From Saccoglossus kowalevskii (taxonomy: Eukaryota; Hemichordata; Enteropneusta; Harrimaniidae), in NCBI RefSeq assembly GCF_000003605.2, contig NW_003140588.1:1-12868 (forward strand): a stretch of DNA of 12,868 nucleotides, in the 5' to 3' direction. Of the stretch, positions 7,546 through 12,868 are shown piece after piece. The position numbers were made by a program, and so were the translations under genes. Below the pieces are notes generated by a model, which was not told the DNA's origin, searched no databases, and saw only the letters and a program-made list of their open reading frames with translations. The stretch's first letter is position 1, and the number at the start of each line of letters is the position of its first letter.

Positions 7546-9010
7546 AGTTATGAACCCACAGATAAGCAAAAACAAGCAATCATATTGTCAAGTTTGGAAG
7601 TTGAAAAAAATCTCACAAGAAAAAAAATAATGTCAGTCTGAGTCAATTGCCATGTTGGTGGAGGAAAAACGAACAGGCGATGACAATTGAAATATTTCCT
7701 GACAGTTATTCAACAGTGTGACATTTGTTTTTAAGACCTGCTATTGGTTGGATAGATGCTGTCAGGGTGCAAATGTTTCAATTGGGTGGCAGTTGGAGTT
7801 TCAAATTTTCTCGCCGTCAACAGAAATTTTAATCGTCAGGGCTAAAAAGAAACGCTCAATTCCTTTTTGTGTGTGTTTTAATGTAGTTAATAATTGTTAT
7901 GAGTAGGGTTATTGCGTCTATTGTCGGGTGATCGTTGAGTAATTGTTGATCGTTTCTCGATCACTCAAAGACCGGCTAAATAGCGTTACCGCCGAAAAAT
8001 AGACTAGTCTGAGTAAAACTATGAATGCAGCTTATGTTTTCAACAAACTAAATTACGACAGTGACTGTTCAAATGGAAATAGTTTGTCATTCAAGCCTAG
8101 GAATCACGAAAAAACACGTCCTTCACTTACCAGATAATTCGTGTAAGGGAACGACGCATGCGCGGTTATGTGTTATATAACCTCGTATACTATTAATCAA
8201 ATGCCCGGATGCAGATTTGTATCCAGTCACTAAGCCTGCGACTAATTACAACAGAAAAACTGATCTAAGTATCAGTTGCGAAATATCCTCTTAACCACCT
8301 TACCAAAAACTTACCAAGTCGGGAAAGTTTGTTAAATAATCGTGTTGTATATTCACTGTTTGCTCCAACGTTACTTACGGATTTTGTCAGTGGTTATGTA
8401 ACAGTCTTTAACATAGCAATGAGAGCACCTGTGCGGACAACTATGATATCTTATTGCGTTTTCTGTTCAGATACACAGGTATTTATAATTATAATTTGTA
8501 CATTTAGTACATTCTTTAACAAAACTAGAAATGTATTGTTTCTTTACGGTAGTAGTAAAGAATTATCTTATCTTATCTTACACAGTAGTCAGTCAATGGT
8601 GGCGTAGTCGCAGGGGCCGCTTTTATAATTTTGCTCACAGTATATGCAGTATTGTATCACTAAAATCTACTAATGTCACTTACATAAGTCAGTGTCAATA
8701 TTACCTCAAACTTGGTTTATATGATTCAGTCAATAAGTACATATTTGGGTTCCTGACGTTATTACGGCAAATTTGAATGAAGAAATAATCATTTTTTTTC
8801 TTGAAGAAAAAATCCCAAAATTCCAACAAGATGAACAGTTAGATGATACCTAGTTGCTCCATATCACGTCCCGTGTATACTGATAAACCTTTCATGTAGT
8901 CTATTTCGTGTAGTTTAGGATCTTAGAACACGGAAAGTTTATTTAAAAGTACATTTAAACGTTTATGTGTTTTTATTGAATCTCCGCGATAACATCCGGG
9001 ACAGAAAAGT
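7546..9010. repeat. L module, copy 3
   Basis: Differs from L2 at few positions. It shares CTTACCAG (near 8127) and ACATAGCAATG (near 8411) with the diverged L1, so those are probably ancestral bases. Private changes are CGTCCTTC near 8119, CTTTTATAATT near 8623 (TAG to TAT, which opens an 81-codon frame at 8531-8776) and AATGTCAC near 8673. That a single base opens or closes such frames is evidence that they are not maintained. No gene is supported. Confidence 0.93.
8125..8181 (-). promoter_or_regulatory. Candidate minus-strand promoter and splice donor, L3
   Basis: TTATATAA at 8180-8173, CGCGCATGCG just below it, and GTAAGT at 8130-8125 preceded by CTG. The invariant part in all four L copies is GTAAGT. 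The base two positions before it is T here and in L1, but A in L2 and L4. Confidence 0.35.
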
Positions 9011-10081
9011 GAATCGGAAATGATTCATTTTGTTTTGAATTAAATTTCTCAAAATATTCAAGAACTGAATATAGTTATTTGTCGCCATCTTTCCAAAATG
9101 CCCTGCGTAATCTGTGATATATTTTCAAATAAATATACAGGTTCAAGTATAGATACAAATGGACATCACGCCGGAGTGATATAGTAAAATTAGAAGTATA
9201 CCTAGTATATCGCTACAAATGAACTTTTAACACCTGGAGATCATTGGTTACGTTATAAACATAGTATTCGAACTTTAGGGTCACCATTTTTTGTTGTCGG
9301 TTGTTTAGCCACTTTCGAGATTTTAATTACAAAATTCTTTTTTTAATCGTGTGTATAATGGTATTGTTTTTATCAGGATGTTGCCTTCTACGTCTGTAAA
9401 ATTTGTAAATAGTGCCAGCAAGTGTCAACCATTGATGAATACTTTGATTAAGTTTGACAAGTTATACCTCTTAACATGCTTCCAACAAAACACCTACATA
9501 TTTATGCATTGCTATGTAGAAGGGACAGTTATGTAAAGAGTATTATAATTAGATTGCAAATTTGCTTTATTTCTAAAGTAGGGTATAATGACTTAGTATT
9601 GAAGACCGCGATCGTTTTATATTGTAAATATCGCCACCAAGTGACAAATATGAATACCGCACTCGTGTTATATTGTAAATGTCGCCACCAAGTGACAAAT
9701 ATGAATACCGCAATCATTTTGATCGTTTTAGATTGTAAATGTCGCCACCAAGTGACAAATATGAATACCGCAATCGTTGAATCGTTTTATATTGTAAATG
9801 TCGCCACCAAGTGAAAAATATGAATACCGCAATCGTTGAATCGTTTTATATTGTAAATGTCGCCACCAAATGAAAAATATGAATACCGCAATCGTACTAT
9901 ATTGTAAATGTCGCCACCAAGTGACAAATATGAATACCGCAATCGTTTTGATTGTTTTAGATTGTAAATGTCGCTACCAAGTGACAAATATGAATACCAC
10001 AATCGTTGAATCGTTTTATATTGTAAGTATCGCCACCAAGTGACAAATATGAATACCGCAATTAAATCGTGTTATATATCG
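9011..10081. repeat. S2 module, copy c (1071 bp)
   Basis: Leader 9011-9604 and block 9605-10081. Very close to S2a: the differences found are AGGATGTTGCC for AGCATG near 9376, GTAAAGAG for GTAAAAAG near 9534 and TAAAGTAGG for TAAATTAGG near 9577. Here a single S2 stands between L3 and S1c. No gene is supported. Confidence 0.94.
9605..10081. repeat. Minisatellite block of S2c, 8 units
   Basis: Unit starts 9632, 9683, 9743, 9802, 9861, 9912, 9972 and 10031, repeating the interval series 51, 60, 59, 59, 51, 60, 59 of S2a and S2b exactly. Confidence 0.95.
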
Positions 10082-10989
10082 GAATCGGAAATGATTCATT
10101 TTGTTTTGAATTAAATTTCTCAAAATATTCAAGAACTGAATATAGTTATTTGTCGCCATCTTTCCAAAATGCCCTGCGTAATCTGTGATATATTTTCAAA
10201 TAAATATACAGGTTCAAGTATAGATACAAATGGACATCACGCCGGAGTGATATAGTAAAATTAGAAGTATACCTAGTATATCGCTACAAATGAACTTTTA
10301 ACACCTGGAGATCATTGGTTACGTTATAAACATAGTACTCGAACTTTAGGGTCACCATTTTTTGTTGTCGGTTGTTTAGCCACTTTCGAGATTTTAATTA
10401 CAAAATTCTTTTTTTAATCGTGTGTATAATGGTATTGTTTTTATCAGGATGTTGCCTTCTACGTCTGTAAAATTTGTAAATAGTGCCACCAAGTGTCAAC
10501 CATTGATGAATACTTTGATTAAGTTTGACAAGTTATACCTCTTAACATGCTTCCAACAAAACACCTACATATTTATGCATTGCTATGTAGAAGGGACAGT
10601 TATGTAAAGAGTATTATAATTAGATTGCAAATTTGCTTTATTTCTAAATTAGGGTATAATGACTTAGTATTGAAGACCGCGATCGTTTTATATTGTAAAT
10701 ATCGCCACCAAGCGACAAATATGGATACCGCAATCGTGTTATATTGTAAATATCGCCACCAAGTGACAAATATGAATACCTCTCAATCGCTTTGATCGTT
10801 TTAGATTGTAAATATCGCCACCAAGCAACAAATATGAATACCGTAATTGTTTTATATTGTAAATATCGCCACCAAGCAACAAATATGAATATCGCAATCG
10901 TTTTATATTGTAAATGTCGCCACCAAGTGACAAATATGAATACCGCAATCGTTTTATATTGTAAATATCGCCACCAAGTGACAAATATG
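10082..10989. repeat. S1 module, copy c (908 bp)
   Basis: Leader 10082-10675 and block 10676-10989. Same length as S1a. Its leader is like S1b (AGTACTCG near 10332, GCCACCAAG near 10484) and not like the diverged leader of S1a. Its block matches S1a except CAAGCAAC for CAAGTAAC near 10875. Confidence 0.94.
10676..10989. repeat. Minisatellite block of S1c, 6 units
   Basis: Unit starts 10703, 10754, 10816, 10867, 10918 and 10969, with intervals 51, 62, 51, 51, 51. The 62-bp unit with ACCTCTCAATCGCTTTG is kept here and missing in S1b. Confidence 0.95.
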
Positions 10990-12453
10990 AGTTATGAACC
11001 CACAGATAAGCAAAAACAAGCAATCATATTGTCAAGTTTGGAAGTTGAAAAAAATCTCACAAGAAAAAAAATAATGTCAGTCTGAGTCAATTGCCATGTT
11101 GGTGGAGGAAAAACGAACAGGCGATGACAATTGAAATATTTCCTGACAGTTATTCAACAGTGTGACATTTGTTTTTAAGACCTGCTATTGGTTGGATAGA
11201 TGCTGTCAGGGTGCAAATGTTTCAATTGGGTGGCAGTTGGAGTTTCAAATTTTCTCGCCGTCAACAGAAATTTTAATCGTCAGGGCTAAAAAGAAACGCT
11301 CAATTCCTTTTTGTGTGTGTTTTAATGTAGTTAATAATTGTTATGAGTAGGGTTATTGCGTCTATTGTCGGGTGATCGTTGAGTAATTGTTGATCGTTTA
11401 TCGATCACTCAAAGACCGGCTAAATAGCGTTACCGCCGAAAAATAGACTAGTCTGAGTAAAACTATGAATGCAGCTTATGTTTTCAACAAACTAAATTAC
11501 GACAGTGACTGTTCAAATGGAAATAGTTTGTCATTCAAGCCTAGGAATCACGAAAAAACACGTCTTTCACTTACCTGATAATTCGTGTAAGGGAACGACG
11601 CATGCGCGGTTATGTGTTATATAACCTCGTATACTATTAATCAAATGCTCGGATGCAGATTTGTATCCAGTCACTAAGCCTGCGACTAATTACAACAGAA
11701 AAACTGATCTAAGTATCAGTTGCGAAATAACCTCTTAACCACCTTACCAAAAACTTACCAAGTCGGGAAAGTTTGTTAAATAATCGTGTTGTATATTCAC
11801 TGTTTGCTCCAACGTTACTTACGGATTTTGTCAGTGGTTATGTAACAGTCTTTAACATAACAATGAGAGCACCTGTGCGGACAACTATGATATCTTATTG
11901 CGTTTTCTGTTCAGATACACAGGTATTTATAATTATAATTTGTACATTTAGTACATTCTTTAACAAAACTAGAAATGTATTGTTTCTTTACGGTAGTAGT
12001 AAAGAATTATCTTATCTTATCTTACACAGTAGTCAGTCAATGGTGGCGTAGTCGCAGGGGCCGCTTTTAGAATTTTGCTCACAGTATATGCAGTATTGTA
12101 TCACTAAAATCTACTAACGTCACTTACATAAGTCAGTGTCAATATTACCTCAAACTTGGTTTATATGATTCAGTCAATAAGTACATATTTGGGTTCCTGA
12201 CGTTATTACGGCAAATTTGAATGAAGAAATAATCATTTTTTTCTTGAAGAAAAAATCCCAAAATTCCAACAAGATGAACAGTTAGATGATACCTAGTTGC
12301 TCCATATCACGTCCCGTGTATACTGATAAACCTTTCATGTAGTCTATTTCGTGTAGTTTAGGATCTTAGAACACGGAAAGTTTATTTAAAAGTACATTTA
12401 AACGTTTATGTGTTTTTATTGAATCTCCGCGATAACATCCGGGACAGAAAAGT
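10990..12453. repeat. L module, copy 4
   Basis: Closest to L2, sharing CTTACCTG and ACATAACAATG. Private bases are CGTTTATCG in the hairpin loop near 11400, ATGCTCGG for ATGCCCGG near 11649 (a CpG moved by one C-to-T change) and AATAACCTC near 11728. The frames at 11162-11350 and 11773-12051 repeat those of L2. No gene is supported. Confidence 0.93.
11569..11625 (-). promoter_or_regulatory. Candidate minus-strand promoter and splice donor, L4
   Basis: TTATATAA at 11624-11617, followed on the minus strand by CGCGCATGCG and CAG|GTAAGT with GTAAGT at 11574-11569. Identical to L2 in this segment. Confidence 0.38.
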
Positions 12454-12868
12454 GAATCGGAAATGATTCATTTTGTTTTGAATTAAATTTCTCAAAATAT
12501 TCAAGAACTGAATATAGTTATTTGTCGCCATCTTTCCAAAATGCCCTGCGTAATCTGTGATATATTTTCAAATAAATATACAGGTTCAAGTATAGATACA
12601 AATGGACATCACGCCGGAGTGATATAGTAAAATTAGAAGTATACCTAGTATATCGCTACAAATGAACTTTTAACACCTGGAGATCATTGGTTACGTTATA
12701 AACATAGTATTCGAACTTTAGGGTCACCATATTTTGTTGTCGGTTGTTTAGCCACTTTCGAGATTTTAATTACAAAATTCTTTTTTAATCGTGTGTATAA
12801 TGGTATTGTTTTTATCAGCATGTTGCCTTCTACGTCTGTAAAATTTGTAAATAGTGCCAGCAAGTGTC
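12454..12868. repeat. S2 module, copy d, cut by the window end
   Basis: First 415 bp of an S leader. GCCAGCAAG at the very end, AGTATTCG near 12708 and AGCATGTTGCC near 12819 assign it to S2, closest to S2a. One private change is CCATATTTTG near 12728. The minisatellite block would begin about 180 bp beyond the window. The array therefore continues to the right. Confidence 0.88.

Overview
The window looks like non-coding, AT-rich nuclear DNA from a eukaryote, most plausibly an invertebrate, though the sequence does not settle which group. I found no credible protein-coding gene, rRNA, tRNA or CRISPR array. The longest open frame is about 124 codons and comes from reading through tandem repeats. 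The whole window is repeat DNA at three nested scales.

Layout. Positions 1-672 are the right end of a simple 59-bp minisatellite that continues off the left edge. Positions 673-770 are an AT-rich transition. From about 771 to the right end runs a higher-order tandem array built from two modules. The long module L (about 1465 bp) has copies at 771-2236, 3145-4609, 7546-9010 and 10990-12453. The short module S has a 594-bp leader followed by a block of 51-62-bp minisatellite units, and occurs as two subfamilies. S1 ends in 6 units (4 in one copy) and is always followed by L. S2 ends in 8 units plus a truncated tail and is always followed by another S. The order is L1-S1a | L2-S2a-S2b-S1b | L3-S2c-S1c | L4-S2d (cut by the window end). 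Successive periods are therefore 2374, 4401 and 3444 bp, differing by how many 1071-bp S2 modules they hold (0, 2, 1) and by a 113-bp loss in S1b.

History readable from the copies. L1 and the leader of S1a carry roughly 1.5-2% private differences. From about 2740 rightward the copies are nearly identical, which suggests homogenisation by unequal crossing-over or gene conversion that spared the array edge. Inside S2, the minisatellite has its own three-unit rhythm (51+60+59 = 170 bp). The unit length classes come from local duplication of an ATCGTTTT-like octamer.

Possible function. The only signal resembling function is on the minus strand of every L module: a TATA box (TTATATAA), a CG-rich CGCGCATGCG motif just downstream, and a consensus splice donor about 20 nt past the expected transcription start, with a second GTAAGT donor on the same strand about 185 bp upstream. 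This could be a repeat-borne non-coding transcript, but it is an inference from motifs. Otherwise the window reads as a satellite-like higher-order repeat with hairpins at or near module boundaries.
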